A DNA stretch of 7,815 bases from Spirochaetaceae bacterium (GCA_031269165.1 JAISZQ010000144.1:1-7815); one strand, 5' to 3'. Numbered from the stretch's first letter, positions 1 through 5,598 are shown. Program-made: numbers and translations. The notes: generated by a model from the letters alone, not told the origin.

Positions 1-111
1 GCCGCTCCTGATCCCCGGCCCTCCGGCAAAACGAAAATGACTGGACCCAAACGGCGGTTCGCCGCCTCCATTAACCCTGACTATATGTCCTCCGTCATCT
101 TCAAAAAGTAA
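1..111 (+). CDS. 3' end of an unidentified protein-coding gene (partial)
   Basis: Frame 1 is open from the window edge to a TAA at 109-111, giving 36 codons that end in FAASINPDYMSSVIFKK. About two thirds of third positions are G or C, as in the recognised genes here, and the end is basic and looks like an ordinary protein C-terminus. It is too short to identify, and I name no family. It lies on the same strand as the tRNA that follows about 110 bp later. A small hairpin (CTGGG 123-127 with CCCAG 133-137) lies just after the stop but lacks a T-run, so it is a poor terminator. The alternative is that this is non-coding sequence open by chance, which is possible at this length. Confidence 0.55.
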   Translation, partial: AAPDPRPSGKTKMTGPKRRFAASINPDYMSSVIFKK

Positions 112-182
112 ATGCAATAGCCCTGGGTTTGTCCCAGACTTGTGGTTTGATCATGTTTGACCGCAAACGCAACGCCATGCTA

Positions 183-211
183 TTGACACAATTTTGTCTT
201 TCGCATAAACT
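183..211 (+). promoter_or_regulatory. Candidate sigma-70 promoter of tRNA-His
   Basis: A perfect -35 TTGACA (183-188) is followed after 17 bp by TAAACT (206-211), which matches 4 of 6 -10 positions including the first, second and last. Transcription would start near 218, a few bases before the tRNA at 224. The perfect -35, ideal spacing and position make this the best promoter in the window. Confidence 0.7.
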
Positions 212-223
212 TCTTTCCTGTAT

Positions 224-297
224 GGTGGCCGTAGCTCAAAGGTTAGAGTCCCAGATTGTGGATCTGGATGTTGCGGGTTCAATTCCCGTCGGCCACC
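224..297 (+). tRNA. tRNA-His (anticodon GTG)
   Basis: A full cloverleaf can be drawn. The acceptor stem is GTGGCCG (225-231) with CGGCCAC (290-296), and the extra G(-1) at 224 faces C73 at 297, the identity pair of tRNA-His. The D arm is GCTC/GAGT. The anticodon stem CCAGA/TCTGG encloses TTGTGGA, with anticodon GTG at 258-260. The T arm GCGGG/CCCGT encloses TTCAATT. The 3' CCA is not encoded (TAG follows C73), so it must be added after processing. It decodes CAC and CAT codons. Oddly, the last 18 bases are repeated downstream and are complementary to the trailer (see separate entries). Confidence 0.95.
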
Positions 298-316
298 TAG
301 AAGCCGACGGGAATTG
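280..316 (+). other. Hairpin joining the tRNA-His 3' end to its trailer
   Basis: CAATTCCCGTCGGC (280-293), which is the T-loop/T-stem 3' side and acceptor 3' strand of the tRNA, is perfectly complementary to GCCGACGGGAATTG (303-316). This gives a 14-bp stem with a 9-nt loop. In the precursor RNA it would compete with the normal T arm and acceptor stem. It could also act as a terminator, although only a weak T-run (TTTT, 323-326) follows. A second copy of the hairpin, with one C missing in the left arm, is at 444-479. Confidence 0.75.
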
Positions 317-345
317 AAGGGCTTTTGCGGCGGGAAAAAAATCTG
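280..345 (+). repeat. Direct repeat copy 1, containing the tRNA-His 3' end
   Basis: This stretch of about 66 bp recurs at 444-508 with only a few differences: one C deleted, CCTAG versus CCTTG, and AAGGGC versus ATGGGT. It includes the last 18 bases of the tRNA, the antisense trailer, and a GCGGCGGG run followed by seven A residues. A tRNA 3' end duplicated in direct orientation is the usual mark of integrase attachment sites, but no integrase or cargo gene lies between the copies. Local tandem duplication is the simpler explanation. Confidence 0.85.
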
Positions 346-370
346 AGTAATCGGAGGATTTTTTTCCCGC
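330..370. other. Strong stem-loop between the two direct repeats
   Basis: GCGGGAAAAAAATC (330-343) pairs perfectly with GATTTTTTTCCCGC (357-370), a 14-bp stem with a 13-nt loop. The stem can be extended with a small bulge by TTTTGC (323-328) against GCAAAA (369-374). The right arm is an inverted copy of the end of the flanking direct repeat. With the hairpin that follows, it should stop read-through from the tRNA, but the T-run lies inside the stem, so it is not a canonical terminator. Confidence 0.6.
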
Positions 371-392
371 AAAACGGCAAGGAAGCCGTTTT
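371..392. terminator. Candidate bidirectional terminator hairpin
   Basis: AAAACGGC (371-378) pairs with GCCGTTTT (385-392) around a 6-nt loop. The short GC stem flanked by A and T tracts is the general form of a factor-independent terminator usable from either side. The T-run is only four bases, so it may be weak. Another small hairpin (GCAAAC 417-422 with GTTTGC 428-433) follows. Together they separate tRNA-His from the second direct repeat. Confidence 0.4.
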
Positions 393-443
393 AGCAAAAA
401 CCCCGGCCTGGAGTGAGCAAACAGGATGTTTGCGAACGCAAGG

Positions 444-508
444 CAATTCCGTCGGCCACCTTGAAGCCGACGGGAATTGATGGGTTTTTGCGGCGGGAAA
501 AAAATCTG
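444..508 (+). repeat. Direct repeat copy 2 of the tRNA-His 3' end region
   Basis: This is the second copy of the 280-345 segment, offset by 163-164 bp. It retains the tRNA T-arm and acceptor 3' sequence (AATTCCGTCGGCCACC, one C short), the complementary GCCGACGGGAATTG (466-479) and the CGGCGGG plus seven-A end. No tRNA 5' half precedes it, so it is not a second tRNA gene. Confidence 0.85.
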
Positions 509-558
509 CGCCCATCCGGGTGAAATCCGCATTGCCCTATATGGCACTTATTCGCGCC

Positions 559-620
559 CATTCGCGGACCAAAATTCTTAAGTTATTGACAGTGGTTGGC
601 AATTTGCCGCGACTTCCCCC
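559..620 (+). repeat. Composite intergenic repeat, left copy
   Basis: Three blocks here recur in reverse order and complementary at the right end of the window. CATTCGCGGAC (559-569) matches 7766-7776. CTTAAGTTATTGACAGTGG (577-595) matches 7696-7714 with one mismatch. GACTTCCCCC (611-620) matches 7684-7693. In each copy a GAGCCTGTTC repeat end lies close beyond the third block. The conserved block order shows a shared ancestral repeat interrupted by insertions and deletions. No gene is seen in 509-794. Confidence 0.7.
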
Positions 621-631
621 AACGTTATAAT
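604..631 (+). promoter_or_regulatory. Candidate promoter upstream of the beta-glucosidase gene
   Basis: A perfect -10 TATAAT (626-631) is preceded after 16 bp by TTGCCG (604-609), which matches 4 of 6 -35 positions. Transcription from here would give a leader of roughly 155 nt that passes through the inverted repeat at 661-719. Two near-identical 11-mers (AATCCGTGGAC 629-639, AATCTGTGGAC 649-659) spaced 20 bp apart overlap the likely start and could be an operator. This is inference from sequence only. Confidence 0.4.
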
Positions 632-660
632 CCGTGGACAAAAAACGTAATCTGTGGACT

Positions 661-719
661 TGAGCCTGTTCAAAAACTCATTGACGGTGTGCTAACGCGC
701 ATGGTTTTGGAACAGCCTC
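661..719. repeat. Small palindromic element (GAGCCTGTT / AACAGCCTC family)
   Basis: GAGCCTGTTCAAAAAC (662-677) and GGTTTTGGAACAGCCTC (703-719) are imperfect inverted ends, about 58 bp in total. They belong to the terminus family found at four other intergenic places in this window. ACT occurs on both sides (658-660, 721-723), a possible but weak target duplication. It lies in the presumed leader of the beta-glucosidase gene. Confidence 0.75.
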
Positions 720-744
720 GACTATGCGTATTTCTGCCGCCTTG

Positions 745-773
745 TTCCCATGGCGCGGGAATCGTGGTAGTAT
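745..773 (+). promoter_or_regulatory. Weak alternative promoter just before the beta-glucosidase gene
   Basis: TTCCCA (745-750) and TAGTAT (768-773) are spaced by 17 bp; each matches 4 of 6 consensus positions. It would start about 15 bp before the gene, leaving just enough leader for the AAGGAGG ribosome site. TTCCC and GGGAA (745-749, 757-761) form a small inverted repeat across the -35 side that could bind a regulator. Confidence 0.25.
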
Positions 774-794
774 AGAAGAGACAAGGAGGACGCT

Positions 795-2129
795 ATGGGG
801 CGTTTGGAATTTCCAGCCGATTTCCTGTGGGGAACGGCGACGGCGAGTTATCAGGTTGAGGGGGCTACCCACGAGGGGGGACGGGGCGAGTGTATCTGGG
901 ACACGTTTGCGCGTGCGCCGGGCAAGGTGTTTGCCGGGGAGTCGGGCGATGTGGCCTGCGACCAGTATCATCGTTATAAGGAAGATGTCGCGTTGATGGC
1001 GCGGTTGGGGTTCAAGGCATATCGGTTCTCGATTGCGTGGCCGCGTATTCTGCCGGAGGGGCGGGGCGCGGTGAATCAGGAGGGGGTTGCCTACTATCGG
1101 GGGCTCTGCGAGGAGTTGCATACGTACGGCATGAAGGCGTGCGCGACGCTCTACCACTGGGATTTGCCGCAGGTGCTTGAGGACGAAGGGGGCTGGCCCC
1201 GGCGGGAGACGGCGGTCGCGGCGGGTGAGTACGCGAAGGCGGTGTTCAAGGCGTTGGGGGATGTCGTTGACCAGTGGATCACGATCAACGAGCCGTGGTG
1301 TATCGCCTATCTGGGTTACGCCCATGGCCAGCACGCGCCGGGGAAAGAGGACTTTGACGCGGCGATTCGCGCGGTTCACCACATCAATCTGGCGCACGGG
1401 CTCATGGTGAAGGCGCATCACGACGCGGGCTTGAAGACGCCGATCGGGATCACGTGGAATCTTGCCACGCCGCGTCCGGCGACCAACTCGGACAAGGACA
1501 AGGAGGCGGCGCTCATCGGACGGGCCTTCGACAGCGAGGTGTTTACCGGGCCGGTTCTGGGGAAGGCGTATCCTGAGATCGTTACCAAGCAGTTTGGCTA
1601 TCGCTTCCCGGTCGAGGCGGGCGACATGGACCTCATCGGGCAGCCGATCGACTTCATCGGCATGAATTACTATAGCGAGACCGCCGTCTCGTGGAACGAA
1701 AACGCGCCGCGTAAATACGAGGGGCAGCCGTCGTGGCAGACGGCGTCGGACATGGGCTGGTACGACACGCCCTACGGACTGCTCCGGCAGTTACGCTGGG
1801 TACACGAGATCAGCGGGGGAAACCTGCCGATCTACATCACGGAGAACGGCTATGCACGGAAAGATGTCCTCGAAGCGGACGGGCGGGTGCATGATCCTGA
1901 ACGTATCGTCTACACGAGGAAGCATCTTAAGGCGTGCGAAAAGGCGATCAACGAAGGGATCAACCTCAAGGGCTATTTCGCGTGGTCGTTCCTCGACAAC
2001 TACGAGTGGTCGTGGGGGTATTCGCGCCGGTTCGGGATCGTGTTCTGCGACTACGCGACGCTGAAACGGCACCCGAAAGATTCGGCCTACTTCTTCCGCG
2101 ATGTCATTGCCGGTTACGGGGAGTGGTAG
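795..2129 (+). CDS. bglA: Family GH1 beta-glucosidase
   Basis: This enzyme hydrolyses terminal beta-glucosides such as cellobiose, with retention of configuration. The 444 residues form one GH1 (beta/alpha)8 barrel, the usual length for bacterial BglA. The N-terminal FLWGTATASYQVEG is the family opening. TINEP places the acid/base at Glu166, and YITENG places the nucleophile at Glu350. WSFLDNYEW (Glu404-Trp405) is the sugar-binding segment. DNYEWSWGY, rather than the serine/lysine signature of phospho-glycosidases, argues for unphosphorylated substrates. There is no signal peptide, so it is cytoplasmic and would act on imported oligosaccharides. The start is fixed by AAGGAGG (783-789) five bases before ATG. 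It stands alone with no transporter or regulator nearby. The exact natural substrate (glucoside, galactoside or fucoside) cannot be read from the sequence. Confidence 0.95.
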   Translation: MGRLEFPADFLWGTATASYQVEGATHEGGRGECIWDTFARAPGKVFAGESGDVACDQYHRYKEDVALMARLGFKAYRFSIAWPRILPEGRGAVNQEGVAYYRGLCEELHTYGMKACATLYHWDLPQVLEDEGGWPRRETAVAAGEYAKAVFKALGDVVDQWITINEPWCIAYLGYAHGQHAPGKEDFDAAIRAVHHINLAHGLMVKAHHDAGLKTPIGITWNLATPRPATNSDKDKEAALIGRAFDSEVFTGPVLGKAYPEIVTKQFGYRFPVEAGDMDLIGQPIDFIGMNYYSETAVSWNENAPRKYEGQPSWQTASDMGWYDTPYGLLRQLRWVHEISGGNLPIYITENGYARKDVLEADGRVHDPERIVYTRKHLKACEKAINEGINLKGYFAWSFLDNYEWSWGYSRRFGIVFCDYATLKRHPKDSAYFFRDVIAGYGEW

Positions 2130-2130
2130 G

Positions 2131-2456
2131 CACGGTCAACAAATGAAGGATCCTGTCACCGGATTACCCTGATTTTCATAGACTGAGCGGGAATTTTATG
2201 TGAGGCTGTTCCAAAACCCCACGAGGTTTTTTCCTCGCAGTGATCCGGGGGCGTTACGGGGGGGGGAAACCCCCGTTGAAGGGGGTAGCGGAGGACGGCT
2301 CAAACCATTGCGGGGTATACCCCGCAAGGGTGTGAGCTGGCCGTAGCGAGGGGGAAGGCTTTCCCCCTTTCGCTTGGTTTTGGAACAGCCTCATGTGATA
2401 ATCCGGGTAATCCGGGGGCCATTTTTCTATTTCATGTTTTTAATTTGTTGACCGTG
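2131..2456. repeat. Outer inverted repeat enclosing the 2201-2393 element
   Basis: CACGGTCAACAAAT (2131-2144), two bases after the bglA stop, is perfectly complementary to ATTTGTTGACCGTG (2443-2456). Inside it, CCGGATTACCCTGATT (about 2159-2174) is roughly complementary to AATCCGGGTAATCCGG (about 2400-2415). Inside that sits the TIR-bounded element. Three nested levels of inverted repeat therefore surround one gap. The GGTCAAC/GTTGACC core also occurs beside the repeat ends near 7643-7650 and 7733-7740. Confidence 0.7.
2201..2393. mobile_element. MITE-like element, 193 bp, with 18-bp perfect terminal inverted repeats
   Basis: TGAGGCTGTTCCAAAACC (2201-2218) and its exact complement GGTTTTGGAACAGCCTCA (2376-2393) bound the element. 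It has no ORF of useful size. The interior is a chain of hairpins: CGAGG/CCTCG around six T residues (2222-2237), ACGGGGG/CCCCCGT (2256-2276, with a nine-G run), the perfect 20-bp palindrome TTGCGGGGTATACCCCGCAA (2308-2327) nested in a longer ACGGC..GCCGT stem, and AGGGGGAA/TTCCCCCT (2349-2368). A 23-bp interior segment (2268-2290) recurs at 2463-2485 with two mismatches. It could serve as the bglA transcription end. No clear target duplication is visible beyond a doubtful TG. Confidence 0.7.
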
Positions 2457-2462
2457 GATGAG

Positions 2463-2485
2463 AACCCCCGCAGAAGGGGGTAGCG
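2463..2485 (+). repeat. Partial copy of the MITE interior
   Basis: This matches 2268-2290 in 21 of 23 positions (AACCCCCG, two variable bases, then GAAGGGGGTAGCG), and weaker likeness continues to about 2500. It may be a remnant of a second element or a shared repeat module. The rest of 2486-2550 shows no gene. Confidence 0.6.
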
Positions 2486-2563
2486 TAAGCCCCTCAGACC
2501 CGATCTCGGCAACGGGGAAAATTTGACGAGTACGGTTCGAGCGTCTGGTTCGGAGGCGGGTAA

Positions 2564-2620
2564 ATGAAAAGAATAGTTATGCGAAAGAGCATATTTGTTG
2601 GACTGCTGTTTTATATTTGA
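2564..2620 (+). pseudogene. 18-codon ORF resembling a truncated signal peptide
   Basis: ATG at 2564 is preceded by GGAGG (2552-2556) with a 7-nt spacer, an ideal ribosome site. It reads MKRIVMRKSIFVGLLFYI and then stops at TGA 2618-2620. A basic start followed by a hydrophobic run is the form of a secretion signal. The stop codon comprises the first bases of the hairpin repeat 2618-2655, so the reading frame appears to be cut by the repeat. No continuation of a protein is evident after the hairpin, because flgN starts 36 bp later in its own frame. It could be a gene remnant, a real micropeptide or chance; I favour a remnant. Confidence 0.4.
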
Positions 2621-2655
2621 GGCTGTTCCAAAAACTGAAGTTTTGGAACAGCCTC
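2618..2655. repeat. Minimal palindromic element (perfect hairpin)
   Basis: GAGGCTGTTCCAAAA (2619-2633) pairs perfectly with TTTTGGAACAGCCTC (2641-2655), and CT/AG extends the stem past one bulged A, leaving almost no loop. This is the element terminus family reduced to its two ends. TATT occurs directly before TGAGG (2614-2617) and directly after CCTC (2656-2659), a possible 4-bp target duplication. It sits just upstream of flgN and could terminate transcription arriving from the left. Confidence 0.8.
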
Positions 2656-2691
2656 TATTATCTTTGCCTCTCTTTTCTCCGATAAGAAAGT

Positions 2692-3114
2692 ATGGAAAAG
2701 TCAAACGGGCTGGATGCCATTCTTGAGGCGGAGCTTGCTCTCTTGGTTGCCGTAAGTACGGCGCAGACAAAGGTAAAAGAAGCGGTCGAAAAGCGGGAGT
2801 GGGCCGCATTTGAAACGTATACCCGGCAGATCGAAGAGGCCGCCGCCCGGTTCGCCGAGTTGGAAGCGGCCCGGCAGAACAGCGCGGATGCCGAGACACC
2901 GCAAATCGCCGCCTTGAAACGCTGTCTCAAAGCGGAGATCAACAAGATCCGCTGGACGGGAGAGGCCGTTGCGCGGTACCTCGAAGAACAGCGCGCGCTC
3001 ACCGGGGCTTTCATCGAAGCGATCTATCCCGAAAAGCGCGGCGCGATCTATTCCCGCTCAGGTAAACACGCCGCCGCCGATATGCGGAGCCTTGTCCTTA
3101 ACCAAACCTATTAG
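2692..3114 (+). CDS. flgN: FlgN-like flagellar export chaperone
   Basis: The product is 140 residues of mainly charged helix (about residues 5-60 and 70-110), the size and composition of FlgN, which holds the hook-filament junction proteins FlgK and FlgL in the cytoplasm before export. The C-terminal tail IYSRSGKHAAADMRSLVLNQTY resembles, from memory, the tail of treponemal proteins encoded just upstream of flgK, and flgK follows here after two small genes. FlgN is weakly conserved, so the name rests on size, helix content and position. ATG 2692 is the first possible start, because an in-frame TAA lies 7 bp before it. There is no proper ribosome site, only AAGAAAG touching the start. CCGATAA (2679-2685) resembles the sigma-28 -10 element but lacks a good -35. 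Confidence 0.7.
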   Translation: MEKSNGLDAILEAELALLVAVSTAQTKVKEAVEKREWAAFETYTRQIEEAAARFAELEAARQNSADAETPQIAALKRCLKAEINKIRWTGEAVARYLEEQRALTGAFIEAIYPEKRGAIYSRSGKHAAADMRSLVLNQTY

Positions 3115-3151
3115 CGACAAGGGGTATACTTTTTGGAATAGTTGAGGTAGA

Positions 3152-3415
3152 ATGATGAGGATCGTTATTTTGGACAGCGCGTACAAACACGGCATATCAG
3201 GACAGAGTATCTGTTCCTGTTTGCTTAATTTCAGGAACGATATGGTGCTTGATTACCCTCCCCCCAAATGCCTATTTGTCGGGTTTGATAACAGGGGAAA
3301 GGCGTTGGAGATTATAGCAATAGAGGATGTCGAACGCGACCGCTTGGTGGTCGTTCATGCCATGAAGTTGAGAAAACAATTCTACTATTTATTGGAGACG
3401 TACTATGAATTATGA
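3152..3415 (+). CDS. Small toxin-like protein of a putative toxin-antitoxin pair
   Basis: The 87 residues follow a pattern I recognise from small BrnT/RelE-like proteins annotated as toxins: KHGIS near residue 12, then PP-K-LFVGFD-G-LEI in the middle, and VVVHAMK-RK near residues 66-74. Activity as an RNase is inferred, not shown. ATG 3152 or 3155 may start it; GAGG (3144-3147) is 4 or 7 bases away, so the second ATG is slightly better spaced. It overlaps the next gene by 11 bases. GC by hand count over 3181-3360 is about 47 percent, against about 61 percent in two sampled lines of flgK, which suggests foreign origin. TATACT (3125-3130) upstream could be a -10, but I see no matching -35. Confidence 0.65.
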   Translation: MMRIVILDSAYKHGISGQSICSCLLNFRNDMVLDYPPPKCLFVGFDNRGKALEIIAIEDVERDRLVVVHAMKLRKQFYYLLETYYEL

Positions 3416-3626
3416 CGAGATACCAGTTGACGAAGTGGTGAACGCCGTGGTGAGCGCGGCAGAACGAGGAGAACTCAGACCCGCGACAAAAAGCGAAGCG
3501 CTGGCGGTGAGGCTTGCGGCGTTAAGCGGCATTGTTCAGGGATTGCAGACGGAATTGCAAGCAATTGGCGAAAGCGAAAGGGAAGCAATTTTTCTGCGGG
3601 ATTCGGCTTCAGACACGGACGAGTGA
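3405..3626 (+). CDS. Small acidic protein, putative antitoxin partner
   Basis: The 73 residues (MNYDEIPVDEVVNAVVSAAERGELRPATKSEA...) are acidic and helix-prone with a charged tail. I do not recognise the family and see no clear ribbon-helix-helix or helix-turn-helix. The antitoxin reading comes from context: its ATG lies inside the toxin-like gene (11-bp overlap, ATGAATTATGA), with its own GGAG (3394-3397) seven bases upstream, so the two are translationally coupled. The toxin-first order occurs in some known type II pairs. It could instead be an unrelated small cytoplasmic protein. The stop at 3624-3626 abuts TGAGGCTGT, which matches the start of the repeat family. Confidence 0.55.
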   Translation: MNYDEIPVDEVVNAVVSAAERGELRPATKSEALAVRLAALSGIVQGLQTELQAIGESEREAIFLRDSASDTDE

Positions 3627-3635
3627 TGAGGCTGT

Positions 3636-3670
3636 CTCGTTTTGTCCGCATCATTATGCGGCGAAGCGAG
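3636..3670 (+). other. Hairpin between the antitoxin-like gene and flgK
   Basis: CCGCAT (3646-3651) and ATGCGG (3656-3661) form a stem with a CATT loop, extended by CTCGTTTTG (3636-3644) against CGAAGCGAG (3662-3670) using two G-T pairs. There is no T-run, so it is not a typical terminator. It lies 10 bp before the flgK ribosome site and could affect translation or mRNA stability. TGAGGCTGT at 3627-3635 may be a degenerate repeat end. Confidence 0.45.
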
Positions 3671-3690
3671 CAATAAAATAGGAGTTTACG

Positions 3691-5598
3691 ATGGGTTCGA
3701 CATTTTCGGGATTGGAAATCGGCAAGCGCGGCGTCATGGCGCACGAGACGGCGCTGGGCACGACCGGGCATAACCTTACCAACGCCTCGACCGAGGGGTA
3801 CAGCCGTCAGCGGGTCGAGTTCAAGGCGATGGACCCGATCTATCTTCCGGCGTTGAACCGGGCGGAGACTCCGGGGCAGATCGGGCAGGGCGTTGTCGTT
3901 GACCGGATCGAGCGGGTGCGCGACCAGTTGCTCGACGGGCGTATCGTTGCCGAGGCGTCGGGCGAGGGCTACTGGACGGCCCGCGACCAGTATGTCCGCC
4001 AGCTTGACCAGATGTATCTCGAACCGGGCGAGAGTTCTATCCGTTCCAAGATGGACCAGTTTTGGGACGCGTGGCAGGAGCTTGCCGCAAACCCGGCGGA
4101 CAGCGCGCCTCGGGAAGCCGTGGTTACGCGGGGACAGACCCTTACCGACGCGATTCACACCCGCTTTGACAGCCTTAAAAACCTCTCCGACAACGTGAAC
4201 CGCGACATCACGCTCACTGTGGATAAGGTCAACGATCTTTCGCGGCAGATCGCCGGTCTCAACACGGAAATTCAGAAGGTCCGCGCCCAGGGGGACAACC
4301 CGAACGACCTGCTCGACCGGCGCGATCTCTTGGTTGACCAGCTTTCTTCTATAATAGACATCAGGGTAGACGTGCGCGACGGGGACGAGTTCATGGTTCA
4401 TGCAGGCGGGAACGTTTTGATCCAGGGCGGCATTGGCCGTCAGTTTGTGGTGACGGCGGGCGGACGGGACGACGGGTATGGCCGCGTGATGTGGGCGCAC
4501 GATCCGCTGAAAGGGAACGAGCCGTATCAGGAGGTCGCGTTTACGCGGACGAAGGGGAGCCTTGCCGCCCTCGTTGAGCTTCGTGACGAGACGATCGCAA
4601 GCGAGATGCAGAGCCTTGACAATATGACGATGAACTTTGCCGACCTCGTGAACGAGGTCCACCGTTCCGCCTATGGCACGAACGGCAGGACCGGCCTCGA
4701 CTTCTTCACCGAGCGGCACCTCACCACGAACGTACTCGGCAACTACGACCGGGACAGCGACGGCGTGGAGGACTCAACCTATCTCTTCCGCATGAACGGC
4801 ACGAACCCGCTCGAAGCAAACGCGCAGATCGGCCTTGCGGGCACCGTCACCCTTGCGGCGGGCGGCGCGTCCAACGCAGACGGCCGCGTTACCGTGCCCT
4901 ACTACCCCACCGACACCGTTGCCGAGTTTATCACCCGCATCAACAACTCAGGCGCGGAAGTCGTCGCCCGCATCAACCGCGAGGGCCGCTTGGAACTGAA
5001 GGCCACCCCCGCGGAAAACGCCGAAAACCCCGATTTCGTGATCCGCCACGTCGAAGACTCAGGCTATTTCCTCACCGACTATGCGGGGATCCTCGAACGG
5101 GGGGCGGTCTATGACTGGGGCGAACCGGACGCGGCAAACCTCGTCCGGGGCGGGGCGGAGTCCCTCTCCACGGCCCCGGACACCCATCCGGCGGGCTGGC
5201 TTGAGATCAACCCCATCCTGCTGAAAGACCGCGCCTCGATTGCGAGCGGTTTCGGCGCAAACGGACGCCCCGCCAACCCCGGCAACGGAGACGCGGCCCT
5301 CGCCATCGCCGCCATCCGCAACAACCCCGTGATGGTCGGTTCGGACAAAACCTTTGACGACCACTTCGCCCAGGCTGTCGCCCGTGTCGGCGAGATGAAC
5401 CGCCAATCCGGCGTCGCCCTGTCCACAGAGAACCTCATCATGAAACAACTCCGCGATATGCGCGACTCGATGTCCGGTGTCAACATGGACGAGGAACTCG
5501 CCGCGATGATCAAATACCAGCACGGCTATGCCGCCGCCGCCCGCTTCGTCACCACAATCAACTCGATGCTGGAGACTCTGATCAACAGGTTCGGCTAA
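3691..5598 (+). CDS. flgK: Flagellar hook-filament junction protein FlgK (HAP1)
   Basis: FlgK joins the hook to the filament and is exported through the flagellar type III system; in spirochaetes it lies in the periplasmic flagellum. The 635 residues are near the usual treponemal length. The N-terminal D0 region contains GLEIGKRGVMAHETALGTTG and HNLTNASTEGYSRQRV (residues 27-42). NDLLDRRDLLVDQLS (about 205-219) is typical of FlgK. The variable middle is followed by the C-terminal D0 helix (597-635, VNMDEELAAMIKYQHGYAAA then RFVTTINSMLETLINRFG). Like other axial proteins it lacks a cleaved signal peptide. AGGAG (3680-3684) six bases before ATG fixes the start. It should need the upstream FlgN-like chaperone. 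flgL, normally the next gene in treponemes, is not here. Confidence 0.95.
   Translation: MGSTFSGLEIGKRGVMAHETALGTTGHNLTNASTEGYSRQRVEFKAMDPIYLPALNRAETPGQIGQGVVVDRIERVRDQLLDGRIVAEASGEGYWTARDQYVRQLDQMYLEPGESSIRSKMDQFWDAWQELAANPADSAPREAVVTRGQTLTDAIHTRFDSLKNLSDNVNRDITLTVDKVNDLSRQIAGLNTEIQKVRAQGDNPNDLLDRRDLLVDQLSSIIDIRVDVRDGDEFMVHAGGNVLIQGGIGRQFVVTAGGRDDGYGRVMWAHDPLKGNEPYQEVAFTRTKGSLAALVELRDETIASEMQSLDNMTMNFADLVNEVHRSAYGTNGRTGLDFFTERHLTTNVLGNYDRDSDGVEDSTYLFRMNGTNPLEANAQIGLAGTVTLAAGGASNADGRVTVPYYPTDTVAEFITRINNSGAEVVARINREGRLELKATPAENAENPDFVIRHVEDSGYFLTDYAGILERGAVYDWGEPDAANLVRGGAESLSTAPDTHPAGWLEINPILLKDRASIASGFGANGRPANPGNGDAALAIAAIRNNPVMVGSDKTFDDHFAQAVARVGEMNRQSGVALSTENLIMKQLRDMRDSMSGVNMDEELAAMIKYQHGYAAAARFVTTINSMLETLINRFG

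Noticed and set aside
444..460. A second tRNA gene
   Set aside because: Only the 3' T-arm and acceptor strand are present; there is no D arm, anticodon arm or 5' acceptor strand.
129..547. Short open frames on both strands across the tRNA-His region
   Set aside because: They run through the tRNA and the duplicated hairpin repeats; their apparent internal similarity comes from the DNA repeat.
586..591. Perfect TTGACA as a -35 box
   Set aside because: No -10 lies at 16-18 bp; the nearest TATAAT is 34 bp away. The hexamer is part of a block repeated inverted at 7696-7714.
678..1421. A 247-codon minus-strand frame opposite the beta-glucosidase gene
   Set aside because: Antisense shadow of a certain GH1 gene; low-complexity basic composition and no motif.
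2258..2266. Nine-G run as a G-quadruplex
   Set aside because: It is a single tract whose partners are C-runs; hairpin pairing explains it better.
2432..2899. A 155-codon minus-strand frame over the repeat gap and start of flgN
   Set aside because: It crosses a perfect hairpin repeat and the flgN-like gene, and has no motif or ribosome site that I can support.
3475..4719. A 414-codon open frame on the minus strand opposite flgK
   Set aside because: It lies wholly antisense to flgK and the end of the antitoxin-like gene, its product is rich in Arg, His, Val and Pro without recognisable motifs, and it is explained by GC-rich codon structure.
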